A stretch of 64,000 nucleotides of DNA from Brachyhypopomus gauderio (GCF_052324685.1 NC_135226.1:16331384-16395383), one strand, 5' to 3'. Shown: positions 35,160-46,886, counted from the first letter of the stretch. Numbers and translations: made by a program. Notes: generated by a model not told the origin, from the letters alone.

Positions 35160-36340
35160 TTCCAGTATTTTCGTCAACACTGCCCTGGCATGATGGATGT
35201 GCTTTCCATGTTGGAGTATTCTCAATGCAGTAGATGTGTAAATCACTGCTGGGCTATAAATACTGGGCTGAGGTAGTAATACTGCTGTAAATATTTGTTG
35301 GATAGTTTTTTTGCACTGATGCCAAGCGGCCTTTGAGGCAGGCTGGTTGGCTTTTGGAGGCCTCTAGCAGGCAGATTGGGTGGTCTCTGGAGCAGGCCAG
35401 GCAGCCTCTGAGATGGCCGCTGAGACCTCTGGGAGGCTTTGGACAGCTGCCCCACCCAGTCCACAGACCTTCCCACATTATCGCTGAGGAATGTCTAATT
35501 GACATCAAGGACCTGGCGTGGGAGTGTCCTAGTTGACACAGGTCTGAGATCTAGTCTCACCCGTCGCTGTGAGTCTAGGATTGGACTACTGGTGCAGGCT
35601 GATCCAGGAGAAATCACTCCTCTGGGAAGCTGCCCCTCGGTGAAGCTGACCTTTGGTGTGTAATGGAGGTTGATGGGTGAACTCTCGCGGGGAGATAAGG
35701 GCTACTGGATGGATAGATGCTTGCCCTGTCTTCCAAAGGCAATACACAGGAGTCAGCAGGAGTGGTACAATGGAGATCTTTTATTGGGCTATTATCTGAA
35801 TAATAGCAGTAGGTAGAACATACAGGCTACAACCTGGAGCTCCACTTTGTGCGCATACCTATTGCATCTCTACCAGTTTTTAGTTATAGTGCACATGTGC
35901 ATGGTCTAAGGCACTTAAAGTGACCGTCATAGGTGCACGAGCTGCTGGACAGCGCACGCTCCCAAGGGCCTTCCGATGGCACACGTCAGCCGGCTTCAGG
36001 ACCTCAGGAGGAGAAGACTCCTCAATTTCTATTTCATTCTCCTCAAAGAGCTATGCATACACGACACACGTAGGGGAGCTCATGGGAGTCACAATCGTAC
36101 AGACCATGGATGGGGAGGGGCTCAGCAGGGGAGATCAGATGTCTCTAGGTATTTAATATGAAGGAAACTAAAGGTGCTACAGGTGCAGGAGAAGAATTAT
36201 TGCATGGGTGATTGAGAGCGTAGGAGTGCTTGAATGTTACGATTCATGTGTGAATCATCAGGACTCTGTTACTGGCGGCCAGGGCATGATGGTGTGTATA
36301 TGGGGGATGGAGAGATATGAAGAGAAATAAAACTGACTTT
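35160..36340. other. GC-richer block of unknown origin upstream of OR2
   Basis: This stretch differs in composition from the AT-rich OR surroundings and holds repeated GGCCTCT / GAGGC words around 35330-35450. Several overlapping short open frames exist on both strands, as expected from GC-rich sequence, and none resembles a known family. A decayed insertion is likely but no clean ends or duplication were found. Confidence 0.3.
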
Positions 36341-36375
36341 CCCAAGTCAATCACTGACTGCCTCCTCACAAGCCT

Positions 36376-36425
36376 GCAGGAATAAATAAATAAAGTCTCA
36401 TGAGACTGCAACAGGGTGTATATAG
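36376..36425 (+). promoter_or_regulatory. conserved upstream block of OR2 with TATA element
   Basis: CAGGAATAAA, then CTCATGAGACTGCAACAGGG, then TGTATATAG (36417-36425). The same order of words occurs upstream of OR3 and OR4, so it is a probable core promoter of this OR subgroup. The start codon is about 450 bases downstream. Confidence 0.55.
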
Positions 36426-36866
36426 AGCAGACATATGTGAAATGTCAGGAAGCAAAGGAGGATATTTATTAAAGAAGCATGTCATTGAAGTTTTTTTATG
36501 TCAGCGTTTAGAGAATACAATTTTTGCTTCAATTGATTGTTTGTTTTCATAATTCAGAGAACAGTGTATAGACAGTGTATACATTTTGCTTAAATTTTAA
36601 TTTCATTGTAAAATAGTGGTTGTAAAGTGATTTTGTATGAGACTGCTAGACATCCTGGAGGTATTTTATATTTCTTTAGAATTTCACCACATGGTCATTA
36701 ACAAGTTATTGCTTAGATATTCAGAAAAACAATGAGTCTATGTAACAAAAAAATATTAATATTTGAAATCCATCATCTGTAATTTGTGGTATTTTGGTTG
36801 TGACTACTATGGATCTACATTATTAGCAGTACTTTTGTTCATAACTACAGCACAACATTGATCAGA

Positions 36867-37832
36867 ATGCAGACTCATGCTGCAGGAAACATTTCATTCA
36901 CAACTTTCAAATTCAGTGGTTTTTATACTTTGGGTGAATGGAGGCCTCTTCTTTTCATTCCATATTTCCTCATGCTTTTATTATCTACTGTTGCAAACTC
37001 CACTCTCATATATTTAATTATATCTCAGAGAACACTACACTCTCCTATGCATGTACTAATAGGCCTTATGGCTGTTGTTGACTTGTGTTTGCCTATATTT
37101 TTTGTACCAAATATGCTGCTCAGTTTTATATTTAACTGGGACTCGATTTCTCTTACAGGCTGTTTAATACAAATGTTTTGCATTCATTATGTTGGTACAT
37201 TTCAGTCTACTCTTCTGTTCTGGATGGCGGTGGATCGATTCTATGCTATATGTAGACCTCTTTATTATCAAAAACATATGGAAATCCCCAACTTTCTTAA
37301 GTTTGTCACTGTGCCAGTTATTAGAAATGTAACTTTAATTACTGCAATTGTCTATTTGGCCGGAAGATTGTCTTTCTGTGGGACAAATGAAATACGTCAC
37401 TGTTTTTGTGAACACATGGCATTGGTCCAGCTGGCATGTGGAGATATTTCTATTAACAACATAGTAGGACTTGTAACAGTTTTTCTAATACCAACAGCAG
37501 ATTTTGTTTTCATCACAGCTTCCTATGTAATGATATTTGCTTCTGTAATGAAATCTGGAAAGTCAATGAAATCTGGAAAGTCTCATTTAAAGGCTGTTAA
37601 CACTTGTGTTACACATATCATTGTCATAATAGTTAGTTTGTCATGTGCCTTAATTGCATTTATGTCATACAGAATAACAAATGAATTCTCTGCAGGAAGC
37701 AAAGTTTTCCTCAGTACAATGTACTTACTTTTTCCAAGCTGTTTTAACCCAATTATTTATGGAATAAGAACAAAAGAAATAAGAGAACAGTTAAAAAAAA
37801 TAATAAAGGATGCAAAGGTTTCATCACAGTAA
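36867..37832 (+). CDS. olfactory receptor (OR2), intact
   Basis: A single-exon 321-residue odorant receptor, start at the ATG giving MQTHAAGNISF, matching the start in OR3. Motifs: NIS glycosylation site, SPMHVLIGLMAVVDL in TM2, MAVDRFYAICRPLYY ending TM3, CFCEHMALVQLACGD in the outer loop, KAVNTCVTHI entering TM6 and NPIIYGIRTKEIR in TM7. It is close kin of OR3 and OR4. Its odd feature is an exact-phase tandem repeat MKSGKSMKSGKSH (37548-37583) in the third inner loop, where OR4 has MKSGKSH once, making the protein six residues longer there. This inner loop faces the G protein. No stop or frameshift. Confidence 0.95.
   Translation: MQTHAAGNISFTTFKFSGFYTLGEWRPLLFIPYFLMLLLSTVANSTLIYLIISQRTLHSPMHVLIGLMAVVDLCLPIFFVPNMLLSFIFNWDSISLTGCLIQMFCIHYVGTFQSTLLFWMAVDRFYAICRPLYYQKHMEIPNFLKFVTVPVIRNVTLITAIVYLAGRLSFCGTNEIRHCFCEHMALVQLACGDISINNIVGLVTVFLIPTADFVFITASYVMIFASVMKSGKSMKSGKSHLKAVNTCVTHIIVIIVSLSCALIAFMSYRITNEFSAGSKVFLSTMYLLFPSCFNPIIYGIRTKEIREQLKKIIKDAKVSSQ
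37548..37583 (+). repeat. 18-bp tandem duplication inside OR2
   Basis: ATGAAATCTGGAAAGTC plus A or T is present twice in a row (37548-37565 and 37566-37583), differing only at the last base. OR1, OR3 and OR4 carry one copy. Confidence 0.95.
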
Positions 37833-38267
37833 TCCAATTTTGTAATTGGACCTTTGACATTCAGGCATGTTATTTAATATCTACACGTTGAACCCAACAT
37901 AAAAATGTTTACTATAAATGAAATAATGACTTTCAAGCATTTTTGTTGTTAGAATTGCTAAAATGACATTTGTGCATCTCAATTCAATATTGTTCAGTGA
38001 TATGTAAATGAAAAAGCCAATATACAGTACACATTTTTATTTCATTGTTCATTAAAATATATATTTCCTCAAAGTTTTCAAGCTAGAACCTTCACAATGC
38101 TTACACATGTAAAGTAGGAGAAAAGATAACATCTATACTGAAGGAACCAATTAAGAGTTTAGAGAGATGGTACATAGCAGCTCTAAATGATAAAGAGCAG
38201 GTTAAAGAACAGGTTGTGGGATATTAACAGTATTGAGAAATTGTGCCTACTAGGTAAACTGAAATTG
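37833..38267. other. OR2 3' flank
   Basis: AT-rich sequence between OR2 and the gypsy insertion. Probably includes the OR2 3' UTR. Nothing else was recognised. Confidence 0.6.
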
Positions 38268-38272
38268 TGGTT

Positions 38273-38585
38273 GTGCACCCACACACTCACGCACTTTGCA
38301 CACGCCCCCTTGCACTAAGCCACTACTACCCCGGTCCAAATCACCTTATTAACACCTGTATGTTATCAGTGTGCACCCCTTCATATCCCCACAGGTCGTG
38401 CAGTCATTGAGGACATCGGATCTCCAATGGAGCTGCACACTGACGTGCCTTAAGGAGAAGCCCTTCTTTATTTTTCGCTTGTTCATTGCTCTTTTGAGTT
38501 TGTGCATTTTTGCTTTGCTTGGTGCTCATTATGTATCTTTTGTCATGGATAATAAAAACCCTGACATGCAACCATTGCCTCCGGC
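38273..38585 (+). repeat. 5' LTR of gypsy element
   Basis: Starts GTGCACCCACAC and ends CCTCCGGC, with an AATAAA near 38549. Compared with the 3' LTR it carries about 40 extra bases near its start and lacks two short segments, so the copies have diverged by indels. Confidence 0.85.
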
Positions 38586-38642
38586 CGACTCTATACCCGT
38601 GTCACAGAATGTGCAGCCTGGAACAGCGAGACGTCACCCCTA

Positions 38643-39590
38643 GAGGTTCTGGCCTATCAGGGCAGGACGCAGCAGCAAGAACTTAATGAACTACGAGAAG
38701 TACTGTCCTCAGTAACTGGCTGTTTGCAAGCTCTCTCCTCACAGATGGAGACGGAGAGAAACACGCAGGCCAACAGGAGAGAGCGAGCACTCATAGCTCC
38801 CCCAGAAGTGTATGGAGGAGCCCCGAAAGCTGTGAGGGCTTTCTGGTTCAGTGTAAGGTCTGGAATGACTGCCCTCACGGACATTTTCTTATCCAGTCTG
38901 AAGGCCGAACTATGGGCCGAATTTACCTGCCATCCGGAGGAGAAGTCGTTCAATGAGGTGGTGAGACTGGCTATCACGTTTGACCGTCTCTTACAGGAGA
39001 AAGTGAAGAACACCACGCCCATGCCTCAAATGCCCATCCCGATGCCTGAGTCCCCTAAGGAGAAGGACCAGGTCGAACCGATGCAGGTGGGAGTAACCGC
39101 GGCCCCTACAAGAGACCCTGGCTCTAATTTACTTACCTGGCCTTTGCAAGTATCTTTTGGGGGCGTCTCTTTTGGGGTTTCTTCCCTTGTGGACTCGAGA
39201 ATGTCAGGGAACCTGATGCGACGGAGTGTGGCAGCGGAACTTGGCGTCCCACTGACGAGACTGGACCTGCCGAGACACGTGCATGCACTGGATGGCCGGC
39301 CTGTGGGCGGGGGTTTCATTTCTCACCGCACTGCACCCATTCGTTTAAACATCCAAGGTCGCACAGAGTCCATAAGTTTTTACATTCTCCCCGTCACTCG
39401 TCACCCCATCACACTAAGACTTCCTTGGTTTAAACTGCACAACCCCATTATAAATTTGATCACTGGCCGGTTGGTAAGGTGGGTCATGCCCTGCCGTAGA
39501 GGCAGGTTCCCCCCCAGGGTGCTGGTGCAGTCAACCTATATAGAGAGCCCCAACATCACTGCCAGTCAGAGTATTCCTCCACAGTACTGA
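38643..39590 (+). pseudogene. gag (internally shortened) and aspartic protease of gypsy element
   Basis: An open frame encodes a gag N-terminus with a coiled-coil-like Gln/Glu-rich stretch, a much shortened capsid part, and then a retropepsin-like domain. The protease catalytic triplet reads DSR in LVDSRMSGN where DSG is needed, so the enzyme is dead. No zinc knuckle of the nucleocapsid type is seen. The frame ends with a stop just before the reverse transcriptase region. Confidence 0.8.
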
Positions 39591-40740
39591 GACCTAGGAG
39601 AGGTCTTCAGCGCGGCCAAAATTACACATCTCTCTCGCCATCATCCGTGGGATTGTAGCATCATTCTGAAGGAAGGCACCACTCCTCCCCATGGCAGAAT
39701 CTATCCTCTCTCCCATGAAGAGGAGCGCATGATGGGTCAGTACATTAAAGAGGCTCTCGCTCAGGGTTACATCACCCCTTCAACCTCGCCCGCCTCAGCC
39801 AGCGTCTTCTTCTGCTTTTAGTGCCCTCTGCATTTAGTGCCCTTGTTCACTAAATTAGATCTACGCAGCACCCAATCTCATCCGCATATGCCAGGGGGAT
39901 GAGTGGAAGATGGCATTTAGTACCACCACAGGGCACTAAGAGTACTGGGTCCTGCCTTACGGCTTGGCCTCCGCCCCGTCGTACTTCCAGGCATTCATCA
40001 ACAAGGTTCTAAGGTAGTACTTGAATAGATGCGTTGTCGCTTATATCGACGACCTCCTAATCTATTCGCACACTCTGGAACAACATGTGCAGGATGTACA
40101 AGTGGTCCTGGGCACACTCTTGTGCAATCATCTGTATTGCAAGCTAGAGAAGCGTGTGTTCCACCTACAGGCTGTGAACTTCCTAGGTTACACCATTAGG
40201 CCGGGCTCCATACATATGGAACCCGACATGGTGGAGGCTGTGGTCGGATGGAAGCAGCCTCACACACGGCGTGAGCTACAATGGTTCATCGGCTTCGCAA
40301 ATTTTTACAGGCGGTTCATCCGTTCGTTTAGCCTGATCGCGAGACCTCTGACTGACCTGTTGCATGGGGGAGCTAAAAATCTAAAGTGGAATGAGGCAGT
40401 GGAAAAAGCGTTCAAAGATCTTAAACAGGCTTTCATTACAGCTCCCGTTTTACACAACCCTGATCCTAAACGACCCTTTATAGTTGAGGTGGATGCTTCT
40501 AACATTGGAGAAGGCACCGTGTTATCCCAGTGCTTCAAGAAGCATGGTACACTACGTCCAATAACATTCTACTCCAAGAAGCTGACAGCGGAGGAGTGTA
40601 ATTACGGAGTGGCTGACAGGGAACTATTAGAGATGCGACTAGCATTTGAAGAGAGGTGGCACTGGTTGGGGTAGCCAAACACCCTTTTGTGGTCATTACA
40701 GATCATAAAAACATGGAATACTTAAAGAGCACGAAGCGCA
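39591..40740 (+). pseudogene. reverse transcriptase and RNase H of gypsy element, broken
   Basis: The region before 40020 holds early reverse transcriptase blocks split by stops and shifts. The open frame 40021-40674 has the YIDDLLIYS catalytic motif and an RNase H start (PFIVEVDASNIGEGTVL), then stops and continues in other frames up to about 40740. Not functional. Confidence 0.85.
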
Positions 40741-40747
40741 TGAATGC

Positions 40748-41740
40748 TTGTCGGGCGAGGTTGTCACATTCTTTTCATGCTTCAAGTTCCAGGTGACCTA
40801 CCGGCCCGGCTCGAAGAACACTCGTGCTGATGGCCTGTCTTGCTCCTTTCCCGGAAGCGTGGAATCTACCAGTGATGAGCCAGTGTTGTCTCCTGAATGC
40901 TTTGTGGGCGCTGTAGACTGGGAGATCGATATAGCCATTGCTGCTGCCAACCCGCACCCAAGATGTCCACCTCACCGCAAGTATGTGCCTCGTGCGCAGC
41001 GCACTGCACTCATTAGCTGGGCACACACATCAGTGGGAACAGGGAATCCAGGGACCACTAAAACCGCTCAGCTGCTTAGCGCACGATACTGGTGGCCTGG
41101 ATTACATTGCGACGTGCTGGCGCATATAGTTTGCTGCCCAGACTGCGTGCGTAGCAAGGTCCCACGTATTCCATCTGCAGGTAAGCTGCTTCCTCTGCTC
41201 GTTCCGGAGCAGCCTTGGACACATCTCGTGCAGGACTTTGTGACCGATCTCCCCCCCTCTGAAGGCAATACAGTGATCCTCGTCATCATCGGTCGCTTTT
41301 ACAAGACGGTGGGGTTCATACCCTTGCCCGGCCTGCCCACCGCGTGGGAGACTGCGGATCTTCTGTTCCGGCAATTCGGCCTGCCCGAGGACATTGTATC
41401 GGACAGGGGGCCGCAGTTCACCTCGCATGTGTGGCGGGAGTTCCTCTCCAAGTTAAACATCATGGTGAGCTTTACATCTGGTTACCATCCACAGGCTAAT
41501 GGGCAGGTGGAGAGGACAAACCAGAAACTGATGAGATTCCTGAGATCGTATTGTAGTGAGCACAACGACATCTGGTGCTCACTTCTTCCATGAACGGAGT
41601 ACGCACAAAACTCCCTTGTCCGGGCCAGCACAGGTTTAACTCCGTTTGAGTGTGTGTTTGGTCGCCAGCCTTCACTTTACCCATGGAATGCTCCTGCATC
41701 GGATCAGCCAGCCATAGAGGAGTGGTGCAGATGAAGCGAG
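40748..41740 (+). pseudogene. integrase of gypsy element, broken
   Basis: The frame 40748-41593 begins with the end of RNase H, then an HHCC-like zinc finger (CPDCVRSK), and the integrase core with catalytic-type blocks VQDFVTDLP, SDRGPQFTS and HPQANGQVERTNQ. It ends at a premature stop, with the rest of the integrase C-terminus in the following frames. Confidence 0.85.
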
Positions 41741-42020
41741 AGGGTGTGGGTAGACATCCATCTGAGGCTGAAGGAAGCAGTCCAACGCTTCAAGCTGAAG
41801 GCAGACCGTAGGATGAGTGAGGCACCCCCCACGGGAGACTGGGACCACGAGGTAAGCTAGGGGTCCGTTACATCGAACCCTATGTGATCACCTGACATGT
41901 TAACCCTGTGACATACAGAATCTGCCAGGGGACCGCTGCGTCTTCCGGGTCTTCCACGTTTCGGCTTTCAAACCTGTCCGGGAGGGGCCACTGAGTGACA
42001 GCGAGACCGCTAGGCCACCC

Positions 42021-42240
42021 TTGCCTCTGCAGCTTCCGGATGGTCCGGCGTACCATGTACATCACCTACTGGACTCCAGACGCAGGGTTAAGGGGCTTCG
42101 GTACCTGGTGGACTGGGTAGGCTACGGTCCTGATGAGCGTAGTTGGGTTCCAGCCTCCCAGGTGCTGGACCCCTCCCTCATCACCTCCTTCCACCGGGTT
42201 CGTCCTGACCATCCTGCGCCTCAGGGTCCTGGAAGACTAA
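42021..42240 (+). pseudogene. chromodomain of gypsy element
   Basis: HHLLDSRRRVKGLRYLVDWV followed by GYGPDERSWVPASQVLD is a typical chromodomain at the C-terminus of chromovirus integrases, which steers insertion to chromatin marks. It is separated from the integrase by stops. Confidence 0.8.
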
Positions 42241-42279
42241 GGGTATGCCAGGAGGCCGCCAGGAGGCCACCAGAGGGCG

Positions 42280-42575
42280 TGTGCACCCACACTACCCCGG
42301 TCCAAGTCCTGATTATTAACACCTGTATGTTATCAGTGTGCACCCCTTCATATCCCCACAGGTCGTGCAGTCCAGTGTTGCACATTCATTGAGGACATTG
42401 CATCTCCAATGGAGCTGCACACTGACGTGCCTTAAGGAGAAGCCCTTCTTTATTTTTTGCTTGTTCATTGCTCTTTTGAGTTTGTGCATGTTTGCTTTGT
42501 TGCTTTGCTTTGTGCTCGTTATGTATCTTTTGTCATGTATAATAAAAACCCTGACATGAGATCATTGCCTCCGGC
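42280..42575 (+). repeat. 3' LTR of gypsy element
   Basis: Same ends and body as the 5' LTR (GTGCACCCACAC ... AATAAA ... CCTCCGGC), with its own short insertions. Followed by the TGGTT duplication. Confidence 0.85.
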
Positions 42576-42599
42576 TGGTTAATAAATGTTTCATTTTGT

Positions 42600-42816
42600 G
42601 TAAGTGTAAATAATGACTATTACACCATTTAAATTTTTGTCATTTAAATTCTTTTGATAATTAGTCAACTAAAATGATAGTTAGTCGACTTAAACTAGAC
42701 TAAAACTTAAAACAACTCCAATGACTAAAATAAATTATGACTAAAACTAAATGACATTTTAGTTAAAAGACTAAGACTAAAACGAAATAAAAAATTGCTG
42801 TCAAAATTAACACTGC
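42600..42816 (-). mobile_element. fragment of a hAT-like fish MITE
   Basis: On the - strand it starts CAGTGTTAATTTTGACAGC and continues with repeated GTTTTAGTC / TTTTAGT words, a pattern common in fish non-autonomous transposons. The opposite end was not found. Confidence 0.4.
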
Positions 42817-43089
42817 TGTCAGACCATTAGATAAGTGAATACGTTTCTCATATTTTTGTTAATTAATTATTTTTAAAAGCTTCACCACAAAGGATAAATG
42901 TCAGCAAGCCACTGAGATACAAAACGTAGATCATTTACTTAAAATATATGAAAGTTTATTGGTTAAACACCTCAATTAGACGTTGGAAGTAGACCTGACA
43001 AATGTACATTACAGTACATTGTGGTAAATACAGTGCACAGTGGGAAATTGAATTGGAGAGCAAATAAACAGACACAATCAAAAACCTGT

Positions 43090-43136
43090 AGGAATAAAAT
43101 ATAGCCTCATGAGACTGCAGCAGGGTGTATATAAAG
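43090..43136 (+). promoter_or_regulatory. conserved upstream block of OR3 with TATA box
   Basis: AGGAATAAAATA, CTCATGAGACTGCAGCAGGG, then TATATAAA at 43128-43135. Shared with OR2 and OR4. It is the best TATA box of the three. The start codon lies about 580 bases downstream, so the mRNA has a long or spliced leader. Confidence 0.6.
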
Positions 43137-43711
43137 GCAGAGAGGTCAAGACTGGGCCCATGGTCAGGATGGAATTTGAATGTCATTGAATTTCTATATT
43201 CCAGAGAAAACAATTTATGCTTCAGTTGATAGTTTTTATAATTCAGAGAGCAGTATATACATTTGGTAAAGTTTCTGCTTTATTGTAAACAGTTGTTGTA
43301 AAGTGATTTAGAACAAAACTGCTAGGCATCTTACAGGTTGTTCATATTTCTTTATTATTTCACCATATATGCAAAATTATTGCTAAAATTTAGAAGTGCA
43401 CTGAGTCTAAGCAATCAAAAAATATGTTTTTTAAATATTTGGGTTACTTTACCTTTATAAGTAAAATTTCTCATATATGTATTTAAACTGCCATATGTAA
43501 AACGAATAATGAAACTTTACCATAAACTTTATACTACTACTAATAATAATAATAGAATATTTGAAATCCATCATCTGTGGGCTAGTAGCAGCTGTAAAGG
43601 AACAAATATCTTAGTGGTAGATTTGTTTTGACTACTATGGAACTACTATTACTGTAATGAAACAACTCCTGCAGTAGTTTTGTTCCAAATTACACTAAAA
43701 CACTGATCGGA

Positions 43712-44659
43712 ATGCAGACACATACTGCAGGAAATATTTCATTCACAACTTTCAAATTCAGTGGTTTCTATACTTTGGGGGAATGGAGGCCTCTTCTTTT
43801 CATTCCATATTTCTTTATGCTTTTATTATCTACCGTCTCAAACTCCACTCTCATATATTTAATTATATCTCAGAAAACATTGCACACTCCTATGCATGTA
43901 CTAATAGGCCTACTGGCTGTGCTTGACTTGTGTTTTCCAATATTTATTATACCCAATATGCTACTCGACTTTCTTTTTAATTGGAACTCGATTTCTCTTA
44001 CAGGCTGTTTAATACAAATGTTTTGCATTCATTATATTGGTTCATTTCAGTCTACTCTTCTGTTGTGGATGGCATTGGATCGGTTCTTTGCCATATGCAG
44101 ACCTCTTTATTATCACAAACATATGGAAGTCCCCAATTTCCTTAAATTTGTCATTGCACCACTTATTAGAAATTTTTCTTTAGTTACGGCATTTGTCTTT
44201 TTGGCGGCAAAATTGTCTTTCTGTGGGACAAATGAAATAAATCACTGTTTTTGTGAACACATGGCATTGGTCCAGCTGGCATGTGGAGATATTTCTATTA
44301 ACAACTTAATAGGACTTACAGCTGCTTTTCTGATACCAACTGTAGATTGTATTTTCATTGCAGTATCCTATGTAATGATATTTGCTTCAGTAATGAAATC
44401 TCGAAAGTCTAATTTAAAGGCTATTAATACTTGTGTTACACATATAATCGTCATCTCAGTTAGTTTGTCGTGTGCTTTAATTGCTTTTTTGTCATACAGA
44501 ATAAGAAATGAGTTTTCTTCAGGAAGCCGAATTTTTCTTAGTACATTGTACATACTTTTTCCAAGCTGTTTTAATCCAATTATTTATGGAGTAAGGACAA
44601 AAGAAATAAGAGAACAGTTTCTAAAATTCATGAAAAATATAAATATTTTATCACAGTGA
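43712..44659 (+). CDS. olfactory receptor (OR3), intact
   Basis: A single-exon 315-residue odorant receptor. Motifs: NIS glycosylation site near the N-terminus, TPMHVLIGLLAVLDL in TM2, MALDRFFAICRPLYY ending TM3, CFCEHMALVQLACGD in the second outer loop, KAINTCVTHI entering TM6, NPIIYGVRTKEIREQ in TM7. The first ATG is used and gives a normal length. OR4 is its nearest relative, and the two genes sit in the two copies of a segmental duplication. The third inner loop reads MKSRKSNLKA, where OR4 has MKSGKSHLKA. No damage seen. Confidence 0.95.
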   Translation: MQTHTAGNISFTTFKFSGFYTLGEWRPLLFIPYFFMLLLSTVSNSTLIYLIISQKTLHTPMHVLIGLLAVLDLCFPIFIIPNMLLDFLFNWNSISLTGCLIQMFCIHYIGSFQSTLLLWMALDRFFAICRPLYYHKHMEVPNFLKFVIAPLIRNFSLVTAFVFLAAKLSFCGTNEINHCFCEHMALVQLACGDISINNLIGLTAAFLIPTVDCIFIAVSYVMIFASVMKSRKSNLKAINTCVTHIIVISVSLSCALIAFLSYRIRNEFSSGSRIFLSTLYILFPSCFNPIIYGVRTKEIREQFLKFMKNINILSQ

Positions 44660-45089
44660 CCATAACCATTGTTGTTCCTTTCAATCACATTTTGAAACTT
44701 ACATCAAATGTTTATTTTAAAATGAAAGAATGACATTTATTTATTTTTTGTGACTGTATTTCTCAAGTGATGTTTAGGCACCCTAATACAAGTTAAAGTT
44801 ACACACAAAGTGCTTTCTTCTTTTTACTATATTACCACATTATGAAATTGTAAACCTACGACACTTGTAAGCAAAGAGAAGCAGTGTTGTGGCATGAAGA
44901 AGTAACATGTTGGAACTTCTGACTGCTTTTATTTTAACACCCTCTGAATACTTTTTATTACAATATCATGATTTCATATTGAATAATGCTTGCTGCATTT
45001 CTAAATCTGATAAGTCCTGTTTAACAGCCTCCAGTGTATATCTCATATTAAATGCTATGGTGCAAAATACAATTTTCTGCTTTTCAGTG

Positions 45090-45125
45090 CTGTTAGAATG
45101 ATGTTGGACATTCCACAATTCCTCA
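45090..45125 (+). other. empty hAT target site in duplication copy 1
   Basis: Here the sequence reads ...GAATGATGTTGGACATTCCAC with a single ATGATGT word. In copy 2 the same place is opened by a 5.5-kb hAT insertion between two ATGATGTC copies. This is the pre-insertion state. Confidence 0.85.
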
Positions 45126-46231
45126 CAATGGAAATTCATTGGATCAAAGCCTATTGTCAGGTCTGCCCCTGGGAATTCCATTCATCACCTCCAGAGGTCA
45201 CTATTGCACAGATGTTTGTAATGATCTAATTTATTAGGCTTTATATGGTGCAAGTTGCAACTACTCTGCATGAAGCATCTTTGTAGTAGGTTGTAAATGC
45301 TTAATGAGTTTACATTCTATAGATTTTGCACCTTGGGGCTACAGCAATAATTTAATTTCTCACTGGGATTAATGAAGGTATATATCTATTTAGCTGTCTG
45401 TCTGTTTGTCTGTTGATATGAGTGGAACTACAGGGGTTGGACAATGAAACTGAAACACCTGTCATTTTAGTGTGGGAGTTTCATGGCTAAATTGGACCAG
45501 CCTGGCAGTCAATCTTCATTAATTGCACCAGTACGAGCAGAGTGTGAAGGTTCAATTAGCAGGGTAAGAGCACAGTTTTGCTCAAAATATTGCAATGCAC
45601 ACATTATGAATGACATACCAGAGTTTAAGAGGACAAATTGTTGATGCACATCTTGCTACTTTTTTGATACCTGAGGGGAAATTGCAGATACTAGAGTTGC
45701 CCGATTCCATACATAAAAATAAAATATATAAAAATTTAATATATGTTAAATCTATTATCTATTAAATCTATATGTATATACACATCCATAAACATACTCC
45801 AGAATAAAGTGGCAAAGTACGTGTAAAGTGGCAAAATGCAGTGGCGAAGTGATCAGTGATTATTGCACATATTAAAACTATCTACTGTATATACGTTGTA
45901 TATACGTTGTTCTTGCACATATACATTTTATTTACACATGAAGTGAGGAGTTGTAGAGTTTGATGGCCACAGGTAGGAATGACCTCCTGTGGCGCTCTGT
46001 GGTGCTTTTGAGTGGAATGAGTCTTTGGCTGAATGTGCTCCTTTGTCTTGACAGTGTGTGGAACAGCGGGTGGGAGACATTGTCCATGATGGACTTTAGC
46101 TTGGACGGCATCCTCCTCTCTGTCACTGTAGTCAGCAAGTCCAGCTCTACGCCCACAATATCACCGGCCTTACGGATCAAATTGTTCTGTTAGCTGTTGG
46201 CATCTGCCACCTTCAGCCTACTGCTCCAGCA

Positions 46232-46820
46232 TGTGTAACCAGCCGAATATTTTGGGCTGAGAAACGGCATCTTCTTTTAAGTCCCATTGGGCAGGGGGGT
46301 GCTTTTATTCCATCTATTACGGTAGTGAGCTAATCTCAGCTGCAGCCCATTTTAAAATGACAACTAATTATTAGGGGGGTATGTATAAAGACAGACCCAA
46401 GTCAGATGATGTGGTGCAACATTTTGGTGTGCCCTGCGTTGATGCTCTGGTGACTTGCAAAGAGTTTACTGTTGTGCTCAAACTTTGGACCAGTACAGGT
46501 ATGTGCAAGGTGTTTTTGGTAGTAGTGTTGGCTTGGTGGGACAGGTATTTAGGGAAAAGTTGTTTCTATGGGGGACTATTGGGTAATATTTTAATCTTTG
46601 TTTTTACTCATTAGGTTGAGAGCCTGGGTGAACCGGCGTCCAACTTAATTGCCGTTGCTGTTTTTGCCTAACAGGTTTGACATTAGTGCTCTGTTTGTTT
46701 GTTTTTTTTTTTTTTTCTTTTTCTTGGTTTGGTATGTTTGTGTGTGTGTGTGGGATGTTAGAAGTTATGCTTTTTATATGATCTAGTGGGGTTATTTTAT
46801 TGTGAATGATTTATTGTGTG

Positions 46821-46886
<66 letters not shown>

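Larger units (their letters stand above)
38273..42575 (+). mobile_element. Ty3/gypsy chromodomain retrotransposon, degraded
   Basis: Two long terminal repeats enclose gag, protease, reverse transcriptase, RNase H, integrase and chromodomain remnants in Ty3/gypsy order. A 5-bp duplication TGGTT flanks it (38268-38272 and 42576-42580), so both ends are original. The left base of the repeat could be one base earlier, since TGTGCACC is shared. The order with integrase last and a chromodomain after it marks a chromovirus-type element. Stops, frameshifts and a gag deletion make it non-autonomous. Confidence 0.9.
43080..45935 (+). repeat. segmental duplication, copy 1 (OR3 unit)
   Basis: From the OR3 promoter block through OR3, its 3' flank, a Tc1 left half and the LINE 3' end, the sequence matches the OR4 unit at 51785-60974 in the same order and direction. 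Between OR and Tc1 the match is base by base over long runs. Copy 1 lacks the hAT/L1 insertion, a 433-bp segment and 73 bp at the Tc1/LINE border that copy 2 has. Confidence 0.9.

Noticed and set aside
35243-35536. Overlapping frames on both strands with repeated Pro/Gln/Arg
   Set aside because: They come from GC-rich repeated words, not from a gene.
36858-36866. Three-residue extension of OR2
   Set aside because: It would start at TTG; the first ATG is at 36867.
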